This document shows positions 1 to 8,081 of a DNA stretch of 64,000 nucleotides, piece after piece. The position numbers and the translations under genes were made by a program. Below the pieces are notes generated by a model. The model was not told the origin of the DNA. It saw only the letters and a list, made by a program, of their open reading frames with translations, and made no database searches. Every line of letters starts with the position of its first letter. Within the stretch, counting starts at the first letter, position 1. The stretch is taken from positions 2,542,001 through 2,606,000 of the forward strand of contig JACKBQ010000001.1 of NCBI GenBank assembly GCA_020634455.1, written 5' to 3'. Source of the DNA: Ardenticatenaceae bacterium. Lineage in GTDB: Bacteria; Chloroflexota; Anaerolineae; Promineifilales; Promineifilaceae.

Positions 1-1
1 T

Positions 2-1828
2 CGCGGGTTGCTGGCCGACAAAAACGTGCTGATTATTTTAGACAACGTGGAAAATGCAGCCGAGGTGCGCCCCTTGCTGCCCACAGGCAAGCAGTGCGCC
101 GTGCTGCTTACCAGCCGCAGCGCCGATGTGGCTGCGGCACTGGCCAGCCACACCTTGCCCCTCGTTGAGCTGTCATCAGCCGCTTACCAGCAGGTAATGC
201 GCCAGATTGTGGGCGAAGCTCGTCTGACGGCCTCACCAGAAGAAGCGTTAGCCGCGCAAACTATCGGGCAGCGGCTGCACCATTTGCCACTGGCGGTAGA
301 GATTGCCGCGCAGTTGCTTAAAGCACGTCCGCGCCTGACGCTGGCTGCGATGGCCGAGCGACTGGCGGATGCCCAGCAGCGGCTGGGGCTAAAAATTAAT
401 GATCAGGCGGTACGCACCTCGTTTGAACTCAGCTGGGAGGGGTTAACGGCCGTTTCTCGGACCACATTTGCGGTGATGGGGCTGTTTGGCGGACGGCCGT
501 TCACGGCCGAAGCCCTGGCGGCGGCAACCGGGCAGGACGCCTGGGCTGCCGAAGACACGCTTTATACACTCACAGCGCTTTCGCTGGTGAACGAGAGCGG
601 GGAAATGCGCTACCAACAGCATCCTCTGCTGGCTGACTTTGCTGCCGAAAAACTGGCCGCTATGCCAAATGCACACGCCACAGCCATTGGGCAGATGGCT
701 GACTATTACACCCAATTTGGTCAAACCCACGCCAACAGTCTCGCACACCTGGCTCCAGAGTGGGAAAATGTGTTGGGGGCCGTTACGGCCGTTCATCAAC
801 AGCAAGATTGGCAGCGCGTGCTCAGCCTTACCGCTGCCTACGGCCGTTCCTGGTTTGGCTACAATCGCTTTAATGATGCTCAGATGGCGTATGCTTTGGC
901 CGAAACGGCCGCACAAGCCAGCAACAATAACGCGCAACTTGCCCACACCCTTATGAATTGGGCCGAAGTGGGCATTGAGCAAAGCGATTATGACACAGCC
1001 TGGGCAAGATTAGAAACTGCGCTTCATCACTTCCACCAACTGGAAGATGGCGCAGGTATCGCCAAAACCAACTACTTCCGCGCATTCATTCTCTTCGACC
1101 AGGGTCAGTACGCCGATGCCGAAAAGTTATTGCTAGACAGCCAACACATCCAACACCAGCTGGGCGACCAGCACGGTGAGGCGGCTACCCTTGATTTGCT
1201 GGGCAGCGTCTATTTTGAAATTGATGAGAACACGGAGCGAGCCAGGCAATTTGCAGAATCAGCCTATCAGTTGCAAACAAAGCTGCAAAATCAAACCGGG
1301 CAAATTCCTGTTTTGCGACTTTTATCCCACATTGACATCCGAGAGCAGCAGTTAGATACGGCCGAGGCGTTTGTGCAAAAAGCAATTCAACTTAGCCGCT
1401 CGCTCAACAATTTGTCGGAACTGGCAGCGTCATTCTTTTTGCTCATTGCTATTTATCGCAAGCGGGAAACATTTGCGGAATTTTTCCCGGTGGCGGAGGA
1501 AACGGTGCAAATTTTTCAACGCTTGGGCAACAAGCGATTTGAAGCGGCCACCTTGCGTCAAATTGCCTTGGTGAATATGGTAACGGAGCAGTACGAAGCG
1601 GCCAAAACCACCCTGATGGAAGTTCTGGCCCGGTTCCGGGAAATTGAAGAGCGGTACGGCTATGGTTTGGTTCTCACTGATTTGGGGGATGTACACCAAA
1701 AATTAGGCGATCCAGAAGCCAGCCGGCAAGCGTGGTTAGAAGCCAAACAAATTGCCGATTTTTTGGGGCACGCTCATTTGCAAGCTCAGGTTGAAGCTCG
1801 GTTAAACGGCCGTCTACAAATAAATTAG
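2..1828 (+). CDS. NB-ARC/TPR STAND-type protein, C-terminal part
   Basis: The frame is already open at the window edge, so the true start and the Walker A loop lie outside. The visible part opens inside a STAND NTPase: a Walker B strand LIILD sits at visible residues 8-12 and the helix HHLPLAVE at 91-98 corresponds to the GLPLA-type motif of NB-ARC proteins. A winged-helix-like stretch follows. From about residue 230 to the end the protein is helical with TPR-like spacing of Ala, Leu and Tyr. In Chloroflexota such proteins are usually one-component regulators carrying an N-terminal DNA-binding or BTAD domain, but that part cannot be seen here. Role as a transcriptional regulator or signal-sensing switch is inferred. 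Confidence 0.75.
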   Translation, partial: RGLLADKNVLIILDNVENAAEVRPLLPTGKQCAVLLTSRSADVAAALASHTLPLVELSSAAYQQVMRQIVGEARLTASPEEALAAQTIGQRLHHLPLAVEIAAQLLKARPRLTLAAMAERLADAQQRLGLKINDQAVRTSFELSWEGLTAVSRTTFAVMGLFGGRPFTAEALAAATGQDAWAAEDTLYTLTALSLVNESGEMRYQQHPLLADFAAEKLAAMPNAHATAIGQMADYYTQFGQTHANSLAHLAPEWENVLGAVTAVHQQQDWQRVLSLTAAYGRSWFGYNRFNDAQMAYALAETAAQASNNNAQLAHTLMNWAEVGIEQSDYDTAWARLETALHHFHQLEDGAGIAKTNYFRAFILFDQGQYADAEKLLLDSQHIQHQLGDQHGEAATLDLLGSVYFEIDENTERARQFAESAYQLQTKLQNQTGQIPVLRLLSHIDIREQQLDTAEAFVQKAIQLSRSLNNLSELAASFFLLIAIYRKRETFAEFFPVAEETVQIFQRLGNKRFEAATLRQIALVNMVTEQYEAAKTTLMEVLARFREIEERYGYGLVLTDLGDVHQKLGDPEASRQAWLEAKQIADFLGHAHLQAQVEARLNGRLQIN

Positions 1829-1866
1829 CGGCATTGAGGGAAGTAATTGGGGCGGCTTACGAACTG

Positions 1867-1972
1867 ATGTTACGCACGCACTCTGGATAAGATTTCAAAA
1901 GTCTTCAAGGCCATTTGCTTTTCACCAGAGAGAAACAAGACTTTTGAAATCTACGCTGCATAACATGAGTGA
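1867..1972. terminator. Large inverted repeat between convergent genes
   Basis: A 16-bp perfect inverted repeat (AGATTTCAAAAGTCTT at 1890-1905 and its complement at 1937-1952) is flanked by outer arms ATGTTACGCA and TGCATAACAT. It lies between two convergent genes, so a bidirectional terminator or 3' end stabiliser is likely. A related palindrome, with arms AAGTTCGACTTTT and AAAAGTTGAACTT, occurs near 59765-59833. Confidence 0.5.
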
Positions 1973-3577
1973 CTAAGTTCCTGGTTCGTCAATTGAATCG
2001 GGGTTGATGTTGCCTTTCGGGCCTTCATCAGACCAACTGCCGTGGAGCAGCAGCTCTACCAGCTGGCGGCTGTAGTTCACCTGGGTTAGCTGGTTTTGCA
2101 AGGCCTGGCGTATCTGGTTGGTTTGGGCAGAGGCGGCGCTTTCAGTTTCAGCCGCGTTTAGCTTCTCGAATTTAGCTATGAGCAGCTTTTCGGCCGTTTC
2201 CTGGTATTGTTCTGTCAAGGCTGTCCCTACGTCAAAGGCATCGCTGAGGGTGGTTACGGCCGTTTCTCCCTTAAACAATCCGCGCCAATCATGCGACGAA
2301 CAGGTCGCACCCCAACCAAAAAGCTTGTCTACAATCAGGTCTACGGCAATTTGGGTGCCATCCAGAATGGTGGTGGCTTTCAAGGTGCGTTTGTCTACGT
2401 CATAGCTGGTTGCCGTCAGGTCAATTTGGCTGTTGTCCGCGTTGGGCCATTTGCTTTGCACCCAGCCGGGCCACATGTTGACCACAGTTTGCTGCCATTC
2501 GGCCGTCAGGCTATCGGCGGCGGTAATGGCCCAGGCGGGCCATTGGCTGTGGGGATGCTGGGTCATGCTGCGCATAATTTGGCGGTGGATATACGGCCGT
2601 AAAACCGGCACCGGGTGATGGCTGTCATGTTGATGGATATCTACGGGCGGATCGGCAAACATGAGCGACTGAAAAGCTGCCCCATACAGCGGCCCCTCAA
2701 TAAAGCAGCCATACACATCGGCAAAAAGTTCTTCCAACCAGGCAAATAGCCAATCGTATTGGCTCTTGCCCAGTTTTGCCAGGCGCACGGCCAACTGCTG
2801 CCGCAGGTTATTTTGAATGACGGTGTTGATAGCGGCCGTTCCCGGTTCTAAATGCTTTTTCGGAATTACGCCAAAGCGGTACACCAAATGCCCCGCTTCG
2901 TGCGCCAGTGCCAAATAATCGGGCGATAGCACCAGTGGAGATTCATACAGCAGGGCAAACGCAGAGATAGGGAAGCCAATAAACAATGCATTGGCATAGG
3001 GCAAAATGCGAATTTCGATTTGGTCGTTGGGATAGGTGAGAATGCGCGTGTCTTTGAACTGAAAACCGAGCGAACTGTTGTGCCCCCCCTGGTTTAACGC
3101 TCGCTCGGCCAGCACATCGGCCATCAACAGGTTATCCAAAATAAACGTAGCTGCACCGCCGCCCAATCGCATTTGGGCCGCACGCTGAATACGCAAAAAG
3201 TCAATGGAAACTTGCTTAAACAGGCTGTTAAACACATAGGCTGGGGGATGCGTTTTCCTGTCGAAAAAGTCGTCGGTAAGCGCAAGTTTAGCCAGCGCTT
3301 TTCGCAAGGCGGGGTCGTCGAAGGTGGGGGCATCGGTTACGACCGTTCCGTAGTACCCCTTGTAAAAAAAGCGGAATAATGTGTCGCCAAAGCGCAGTAG
3401 TTGCCATAGCAGCTCATTGGCAATGTCAGACTGCTGCAACTCGTGAACTTCCTCTTCCAGCAATTCCTCATCCCACGCTGCGGCCTCTTCATCGGCATAA
3501 AAAAGAATCTCTTCCAAAGAATCCCGAACTGTTTCCCAACGGGTCAGCCAATAGTCGCCATCCATTTGCCGTTCCAT
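1973..3577 (-). CDS. Putative zinc metallopeptidase, unknown family
   Basis: Unrecognised protein of 534 residues. The one telling motif is ALAHEAGH in the middle of the chain, an HExxH-type zinc site on a predicted helix, which suggests a gluzincin-like peptidase. No signal peptide or clear membrane segment is seen, so it is probably cytoplasmic. The N-terminus is strongly acidic. The start is set at the internal ATG because AAGGAGG stands six bases before it; the longer frame (to 3610) lacks a comparable site. The IS200-type element sits about 60 bases upstream and may have separated the gene from its original promoter. Peptidase activity is inferred from the motif only; the third zinc ligand was not identified. 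Confidence 0.6.
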   Translation of the reverse strand: MERQMDGDYWLTRWETVRDSLEEILFYADEEAAAWDEELLEEEVHELQQSDIANELLWQLLRFGDTLFRFFYKGYYGTVVTDAPTFDDPALRKALAKLALTDDFFDRKTHPPAYVFNSLFKQVSIDFLRIQRAAQMRLGGGAATFILDNLLMADVLAERALNQGGHNSSLGFQFKDTRILTYPNDQIEIRILPYANALFIGFPISAFALLYESPLVLSPDYLALAHEAGHLVYRFGVIPKKHLEPGTAAINTVIQNNLRQQLAVRLAKLGKSQYDWLFAWLEELFADVYGCFIEGPLYGAAFQSLMFADPPVDIHQHDSHHPVPVLRPYIHRQIMRSMTQHPHSQWPAWAITAADSLTAEWQQTVVNMWPGWVQSKWPNADNSQIDLTATSYDVDKRTLKATTILDGTQIAVDLIVDKLFGWGATCSSHDWRGLFKGETAVTTLSDAFDVGTALTEQYQETAEKLLIAKFEKLNAAETESAASAQTNQIRQALQNQLTQVNYSRQLVELLLHGSWSDEGPKGNINPDSIDEPGT

Positions 3578-3700
3578 TCTCGCCTCCTTGGGCCGCACAA
3601 TCTGCGCCATTTGCGCAATTTGTGGATATTTATTCTAGAAAAACCACTACCTTTGGTAGTGGTGCAGTAAAAAGGTTCGACGGTTGAAAGCGGTATATTT

Positions 3701-3741
3701 GTGCCTCCCTAGAAGGTTTGCGACCAAAAAGAGAGGCACAA
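3701..3741 (+). promoter_or_regulatory. Hairpin hiding the tnpA ribosome binding site
   Basis: GTGCCTC (3701-3707) pairs with GAGGCAC (3733-3739), which contains the purine-rich ribosome binding site directly before the tnpA ATG. In IS200 a comparable leader hairpin represses transposase translation; the same role is inferred here. Confidence 0.55.
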
Positions 3742-4194
3742 ATGACAAAAAGATTCCGTAAGCTAGCGCATTCGATTTACGAATGCAAATATCATGTTGT
3801 ATTCTGTCCCAAATACCGCTACCGAATTCTGAAAGATGAAATAGGCAAGTATGTGGAACAACTGATTTACCGATTGTGTGAGCAGAAAGCTGGCCTGGAA
3901 GTGGTAGAGCTGAATGTTCAGCCAGATCATGTTCACCTAATCTTGTGGATACCACCCAAATATGCGGTGTCAAACATAATGGGGTATCTGAAAGGAAAGA
4001 GCGCGATAAAGCTGTTTGCCCGATATAGCCAGATAGGAAAGCAATATTGGGGACGGCACTTTTGGTCGCGTGGCTATTGCGTAAGCACAGTGGGGATAGA
4101 CGAAGAGCAAATCCGAGAGTACGTTAGATGGCAAGAGAAGCAGGAAAAGCAGGAAAAGCAATCAGAAGCTATCCAAGGCAAATTGTTTGATTAA
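3742..4194 (+). CDS. tnpA: IS200/IS605-type Y1 transposase TnpA
   Basis: A 150-residue HUH single-strand transposase, full length for the family. The fold markers are KYHVVFCPKYR near the N-terminus, the metal-binding pair in QPDHVHLIL (HUH motif), and the catalytic tyrosine helix in the C-terminal third where VRWQEKQ follows. The enzyme cuts and rejoins the top strand at the terminal hairpins. The start is the second ATG of the frame, MTKRFRKL, because it is preceded by the GAGAGGCAC site and matches the family N-terminus. The C-terminal tail has a small EKQEKQEKQ repeat. The gene lacks ACGGCCGT, like other acquired DNA in this window. It looks intact and possibly active. Confidence 0.92.
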   Translation: MTKRFRKLAHSIYECKYHVVFCPKYRYRILKDEIGKYVEQLIYRLCEQKAGLEVVELNVQPDHVHLILWIPPKYAVSNIMGYLKGKSAIKLFARYSQIGKQYWGRHFWSRGYCVSTVGIDEEQIREYVRWQEKQEKQEKQSEAIQGKLFD

Positions 4195-4377
4195 GTAGCA
4201 AATGTTAAGGTGGTCGCACCTTCTAGGTGCAACGTTTCAAAGCCACCACCTTTGGTGGTGGTCATTTACTTAGGGTGTTGAGCGTGTACGCAAAAACTCT
4301 CTTTTGTGCGTGCTGCTGGTGAGGTGTTTGTGGCAATGATAGCAAACTTCATTGGTTTTGCAGAAAAATTAGCCAAA

Positions 4378-4410
4378 TAAAAAAGCCTCGCCAACTGGCG
4401 AAGCTTTTTT
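4378..4410 (-). terminator. Rho-independent terminator after tRNA-Glu
   Basis: AAGCTTCGCC-AGTT-GGCGAGGCTT followed by a T-run on the minus strand, directly downstream of the tRNA gene. It has A/T runs on both sides and could also work on the plus strand. Confidence 0.8.
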
Positions 4411-4411
4411 G

Positions 4412-4484
4412 TGCCCCCACGGAGATTCGAACTCCGGTCTTAGCCTTGAAAGGGCTACGTCCTGGTCCCCTAGACGATGGGGGC
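4412..4484 (-). tRNA. tRNA-Glu (anticodon UUC)
   Basis: A 73-base cloverleaf on the minus strand: acceptor stem GCCCCCA with TGGGGGC, D-arm closed by GTC/GAC, anticodon stem TAGCC/GGCTA around the loop CTTTCAA giving anticodon TTC, and a T-arm with GTTCGAATC. The discriminator base is A and CCA is not encoded. It reads GAA and GAG codons. A good promoter lies 10 bases upstream and a terminator follows at once, so it is a single-gene unit. Confidence 0.96.
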
Positions 4485-4494
4485 AACGGGCAAA

Positions 4495-4523
4495 ATTCTA
4501 TCATTCTGCGGCAGATGGGTCAA
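4495..4523 (-). promoter_or_regulatory. Sigma70-type promoter of tRNA-Glu
   Basis: TTGACC, a 17-base spacer, then TAGAAT on the minus strand; the -10 box ends 10 bases before the tRNA 5' end. It is divergent from the acetyltransferase gene. Confidence 0.75.
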
Positions 4524-4531
4524 GAAACTTG

Positions 4532-4537
4532 TACAAT
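4532..4537 (+). promoter_or_regulatory. -10 box for a leaderless acetyltransferase mRNA
   Basis: TACAAT lies five bases before the ATG of the GNAT gene and no Shine-Dalgarno sequence is present. The -35 region is weak. Confidence 0.45.
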
Positions 4538-4542
4538 TCGGT

Positions 4543-5415
4543 ATGAACAATGCCTGGAATGCCCGCCCCCCACAATTGAGTGATGTGAATTCGCTGTTGG
4601 CGATTGCCACGGCCGTTTCCCAATCCACCACGCCCATTCAGGCAATCATGCAACAGGGCAACGGCCGTTTCTGGACCCTCACCCATCAATCCCAACCCAT
4701 TGGCTACGCGGCCCTGCTGCCGCTGCCCGGTTTGCCCCACCTGTTTGAGCTGGCAGGCGGCATTGCCCCAGCATTCCAGCGACAAGGGGCGGGCAGCTTT
4801 TTGTGGCGGGCGGTGCAGGAAGCTGTGGCGGGAACGGCCGTCCGGCAAATTACCTTCACCACAGACGATCTAACCAGCCCAACAACCCGCTTTTTGCAGC
4901 GCCACCATTTTGAAGTTGAGCATGAAGAGTGGACAATGCAGCTGGAAAATGTGGCAACGGCCGTTTTCACCCCACCCAACTTGCCCGCAAAACTGCAAAA
5001 AGGGGGTCGCGAAACGGCCGTACGTACCTTGCCCCACCTGTACGAACGCAGCTTTGCCCACACTGCCTGGTTCCAACCGTACTCCGCCGCCGAAGTAGCT
5101 GCCACCTGGGAACCCACCGACGAGCTGTGGACGCTGGTCAGCGATGATCAGCCGATTGGCTTTGCCTGGCTGCACTTTCCTGAGCCAAACGCAGCGGAGA
5201 TTGAGCCGATTGGCATAGTGACGGAAATGCAGGGGGTGGGATACGGCCGTTTCCTCCTCACCAGCTTGCTAAAAGTATTGCAAAGTCGCGGCACCCAAAC
5301 AGTGTCACTGGGCGTGTGGACGAGTAACGAAACGGCCGTTCGCCTCTACCAAAGCGTCGGCTTCCAGCACAGCGGCAGCAGCTACAGCCTCACCTACACT
5401 TTCCCCTCAACATGA
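4543..5415 (+). CDS. Double-domain GNAT acetyltransferase
   Basis: A 290-residue protein with two GNAT folds in tandem. The first has an acetyl-CoA loop-like stretch AFQRQGAGSFLWRAV near residue 85; the second has the better motif A, MQGVGYGRFLLTSLL near 230, followed by the typical NETAVRLYQSVGFQ C-terminal segment. Only the second looks fully competent for acetyl-CoA binding; the first may be structural or bind the acceptor. Substrate cannot be told, though mycothiol synthase and some antibiotic acetyltransferases share this architecture. The start is chosen at MNNAWNARPP, since the longer frame runs back into the tRNA gene. Several ACGGCCGT words are read as Thr-Ala-Val here. Confidence 0.85.
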   Translation: MNNAWNARPPQLSDVNSLLAIATAVSQSTTPIQAIMQQGNGRFWTLTHQSQPIGYAALLPLPGLPHLFELAGGIAPAFQRQGAGSFLWRAVQEAVAGTAVRQITFTTDDLTSPTTRFLQRHHFEVEHEEWTMQLENVATAVFTPPNLPAKLQKGGRETAVRTLPHLYERSFAHTAWFQPYSAAEVAATWEPTDELWTLVSDDQPIGFAWLHFPEPNAAEIEPIGIVTEMQGVGYGRFLLTSLLKVLQSRGTQTVSLGVWTSNETAVRLYQSVGFQHSGSSYSLTYTFPST

Positions 5416-5465
5416 GCGTTCTCTAGAACCATCTTTACGAGCCGCCCAAACCGCCTTACAATGAA

Positions 5466-5541
5466 CTGGTAATCGGTAATCCGTTATCGGTAATCCGATT
5501 GTCCGATTACCGCTCACCGATTACTGATTACCGTTCACCGG
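5466..5541. repeat. Intergenic palindromic repeat, family A (GGTAATCGG words)
   Basis: Built from variants of GGTAATCGG on the left and their complement CCGATTACC on the right, so it can fold into a long imperfect hairpin. Further copies lie near 6483, 33555, 36381, 48421 and 50518. Confidence 0.75.
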
Positions 5542-5558
5542 AAAAGGGAGAAAAGAGC

Positions 5559-6491
5559 ATGTTCAAAGATATTGCGGATGTACGCCAAAAACTGGGCCAA
5601 CACCAATACATCGCTTCTGAAGAAATAGGCACCGTTGTTTACCTGGCCCATGCCCTCTGCAAGCCGATTTTGGCCGAAGGCCCCGCTGGCGTAGGCAAAA
5701 CCGAGCTGGCCAAAGCGTGGGCGCAGGCCACCGGGATGCCGCTCATTCGCCTGCAATGTTACGAAGGGCTGGACGAAAGCAAAGCGCTGTACGAGTGGGA
5801 GTACGCCAAGCAGATGCTGTACACCCAACTGCTGCGCGACACCCTGCGCAATGTCCTGGGCGACGTGAACAGTCTGGCCGAGGCTGCCAATCGGCTGGCC
5901 AACGAAGAAGATGTCTTTTTCTCCGAAAACTTCTTACTCCCCCGTCCCCTGCTCACCGCCCTCACCTCTGATGAACCCGTCGTCCTGCTCATTGATGAAA
6001 TTGACCGTGCCGATGTGGAATTTGAAGCGTTCCTGTTAGAAGTGCTTAGCGATTTTCAGGTGAGCGTGCCGGAATTGGGCACGATTCAGGCCAAACACCA
6101 GCCGATGGTGCTGCTCACCAGCAACAACACCCGCGAACTCAGCGAAGCGCTCAAGCGGCGCTGCCTGTACCTGCACGTGGATTACCCTACGCAGGATGCC
6201 GAACTGGAAATTGTCCGCCTCAAGGTGCCTGACCTCAGGCCGGAACTGGCGCAGCAGGCGGTGTCTGTGGTTAACCAGCTGCGTAACATGGATTTGCGCA
6301 AAATGCCCAGCATCAGCGAAACGCTGGATTGGGCACGGGCCCTGGTCACGCTAAACGCCAAGGAAATTGATGAAAAAACACTCACCAACACGCTCACCGT
6401 CTTGCTGAAATATGAAGCTGACGTGCAAAAAGCGCGGCGCATGATGGGTGGCGGGAACGATGGGGGGAAATACGGCCGTTACAATCGGTAA
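5559..6491 (+). CDS. MoxR-family AAA+ ATPase
   Basis: A 310-residue AAA+ ATPase. Walker A GPAGVGKT is at residues 41-48 and Walker B VVLLIDEID at 141-149, with a sensor-1 stretch LLTSNNTREL later and the arginine-rich LKRRCLYLHV after it, all typical of MoxR. These ATPases act as chaperones that load metal or activate partner enzymes together with a VWA protein. The next gene encodes a CoxE-like VWA protein, so the two form the usual pair. The start at MFKDIADV is preceded by GGGAGAAAAG; the upstream part of the frame is family-A repeat. The stop codon TAA is supplied by the following family-A repeat. The CO dehydrogenase genes often next to coxD/coxE are absent here. Confidence 0.92.
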   Translation: MFKDIADVRQKLGQHQYIASEEIGTVVYLAHALCKPILAEGPAGVGKTELAKAWAQATGMPLIRLQCYEGLDESKALYEWEYAKQMLYTQLLRDTLRNVLGDVNSLAEAANRLANEEDVFFSENFLLPRPLLTALTSDEPVVLLIDEIDRADVEFEAFLLEVLSDFQVSVPELGTIQAKHQPMVLLTSNNTRELSEALKRRCLYLHVDYPTQDAELEIVRLKVPDLRPELAQQAVSVVNQLRNMDLRKMPSISETLDWARALVTLNAKEIDEKTLTNTLTVLLKYEADVQKARRMMGGGNDGGKYGRYNR

Positions 6492-6558
6492 TCGGTTATC
6501 CGTAAGCCGTAATCAGTTACCCACCACCGATTACCGTTTACTGATTACCGTTCACCGG
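6483..6558. repeat. Intergenic palindromic repeat, family A
   Basis: Second family-A copy, sharing the right end ATTACCGTTCACCGG with the copy before the MoxR gene. Its left end overlaps the last codons of that gene and provides the stop. Confidence 0.75.
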
Positions 6559-6574
6559 CTTTCGGAGAAAGCAA

Positions 6575-7951
6575 ATGGATAACCGAATTGTAGAATTCAT
6601 ACGAGGGTTACGGGCTGCGGGCGTGCGCGTTTCATTGGCAGAGTCGGTGGATGCCCTGCACGCGATTGAGTCCTTGGGCATCACCAACAAAGAGGTGTTC
6701 CGCTCCTCGCTGCGCGCCACCCTCATCAAAGAACACGACGATTTTGCCGCCTTCGAGGAGCTGTTTCCGCTTTATTTTGGCAGCGGCGGTCCTCCTTTGC
6801 AGAACGCAATGGAGGATTTAACGCCCGAAGATCAAGAAATGATGCAAATGGCACTGAGTGCCTTAAGCGGCCGTATGCAGCAGCTGCTCGATTGGCTTTC
6901 TAGCGGTGAAGGCCCCAGCAAAGAAGAGCTGGAAGAGATGGCGCGTCGCGCGGGCGTAGAATGGGCCAACAACCAGCAAGAAGCCCGCTGGGTCACCCGC
7001 CGCATGTTGCAGCAAATGGGGTTTGCTCACCTGGAAGAGCAAATGCAGGAACTGTATGAAAAATTGCAAGAGATGGGCATGAGCCAGGAAGCGATCGAAA
7101 AGTTGATGGGCGTGGTGGAAGCTAACCGCGAAGCGCTGGCCGAGCAGGTGGCCCAGCAGGTGGGGCAACAAATCGCCGAGCAACGTGCCCAACGCGCCGA
7201 CGATCTGCACGGCTCTGACCTGATGAACAAGCCGCTGCAATCCCTGACGGAAGAGGATGCCAACCAGCTGCGCAAAGAGGTGCAGCGGCTGGTGACGCAG
7301 ATGCGCAGCCGGGCGGCGCTGCGGCGCAAGCGGGGCAACAAAGGCAAGTTCGACTCCAAAGGCACCATTCGCTCTAACCTGAGAAATGGGGGCGTACCGA
7401 TTGAGCTAAAGTTTAAAAAGAAGAAGCTCAAGCCCAGCCTGGTGCTTATCTGCGATGTCTCCACCTCCATGCGGGCTGTGGCGGAATTTATGCTGCGGCT
7501 GACGTATGAACTGCAAGATCAGGTGGCCCGCGCCCGCAGCTTCGCCTTCAATTCCGACATGCTGGAAATTAGCGTCACGCTTTCTGGCAGCCGCGCCGCC
7601 GATGCGGTGACTAAGGTGCTGTACGACATTCCCCCCGGCTATTACGCCACTGATTTGGGCAACAGCCTGAACACGTTTAGCAAAAAGTTCATGGATGCGG
7701 TAGACGGCCGTACCACCGTCGTTATTTTGGGGGATGGACGCAACAATTTTAATTCGCCGCGCATTGATTTGATGAAGGATTTGCAGCGCCGGGCCAAGAA
7801 GCTGGTCTGGTTTACCCCGGAACACCAGCGGCAGTGGGGCACGGGCGACAGCGACATGCTGGAATATTACCCGGTCTGTGATTCGGTCAGCGTGGTGCGA
7901 AATCTGGCGCAGTTGGCAACGGCCGTTGACCGCCTCCTTGCCGACGCCTAA
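6575..7951 (+). CDS. CoxE-like von Willebrand factor A domain protein
   Basis: A 458-residue protein. The N-terminal two thirds are helical and Gln/Glu-rich, with a coiled-coil-like stretch at about 145-250. The C-terminal third is a VWA fold: strand LVLICDVSTS with the MIDAS motif DxSxS at residues 294-298 and a later TDLGNSL segment supplying the third metal ligand. It pairs with the MoxR ATPase immediately upstream; such pairs insert metals or remodel complexes. The start has GGAGAAAGCAA before it. The target of the pair is not apparent from the neighbours. Confidence 0.9.
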   Translation: MDNRIVEFIRGLRAAGVRVSLAESVDALHAIESLGITNKEVFRSSLRATLIKEHDDFAAFEELFPLYFGSGGPPLQNAMEDLTPEDQEMMQMALSALSGRMQQLLDWLSSGEGPSKEELEEMARRAGVEWANNQQEARWVTRRMLQQMGFAHLEEQMQELYEKLQEMGMSQEAIEKLMGVVEANREALAEQVAQQVGQQIAEQRAQRADDLHGSDLMNKPLQSLTEEDANQLRKEVQRLVTQMRSRAALRRKRGNKGKFDSKGTIRSNLRNGGVPIELKFKKKKLKPSLVLICDVSTSMRAVAEFMLRLTYELQDQVARARSFAFNSDMLEISVTLSGSRAADAVTKVLYDIPPGYYATDLGNSLNTFSKKFMDAVDGRTTVVILGDGRNNFNSPRIDLMKDLQRRAKKLVWFTPEHQRQWGTGDSDMLEYYPVCDSVSVVRNLAQLATAVDRLLADA

Positions 7952-7962
7952 AAGCCAACCCT

Positions 7963-8015
7963 GTAGCCGCGGATTCTTTCCGCGCTATAGAAACGCGGTA
8001 ACAAACCGCGGCTAC
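7963..8015. repeat. GC-rich palindrome between convergent genes
   Basis: GTAGCCGCGG at the left and CCGCGGCTAC at the right, with internal GCGGAT/CCGCG and ACGCGG words. It probably forms a bidirectional hairpin terminator between the VWA gene and the lipoprotein gene. Confidence 0.6.
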
Positions 8016-8081
8016 GATTTTCTTCTCTGTTTTATCCCCCAATCTTGGCGTTTGCCGCTTCAAGGGCAGGAATCAGCCGGT

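Larger units (their letters stand above)
3640..4266 (+). mobile_element. IS200/IS605-family insertion sequence (tnpA only)
   Basis: The element carries a single Y1 transposase and near-identical terminal hairpins: CCACTACC-TTT-GGTAGTGG at 3644-3662 and CCACCACC-TTT-GGTGGTGG at 4243-4261. Such subterminal foldbacks are what TnpA recognises in single-strand transposition. Just inside lie inverted sequences sharing CCTAGAAGGT and GCGACCA (3707-3725, and complementary at 4210-4227). No tnpB is present. Exact ends were not proved because no empty site is available. Confidence 0.85.

Noticed and set aside
5466..6558. Possible CRISPR array from repeated GGTAATC words
   Set aside because: No regular repeat length, no unique spacers and no cas genes; the words form mirror-image hairpins.
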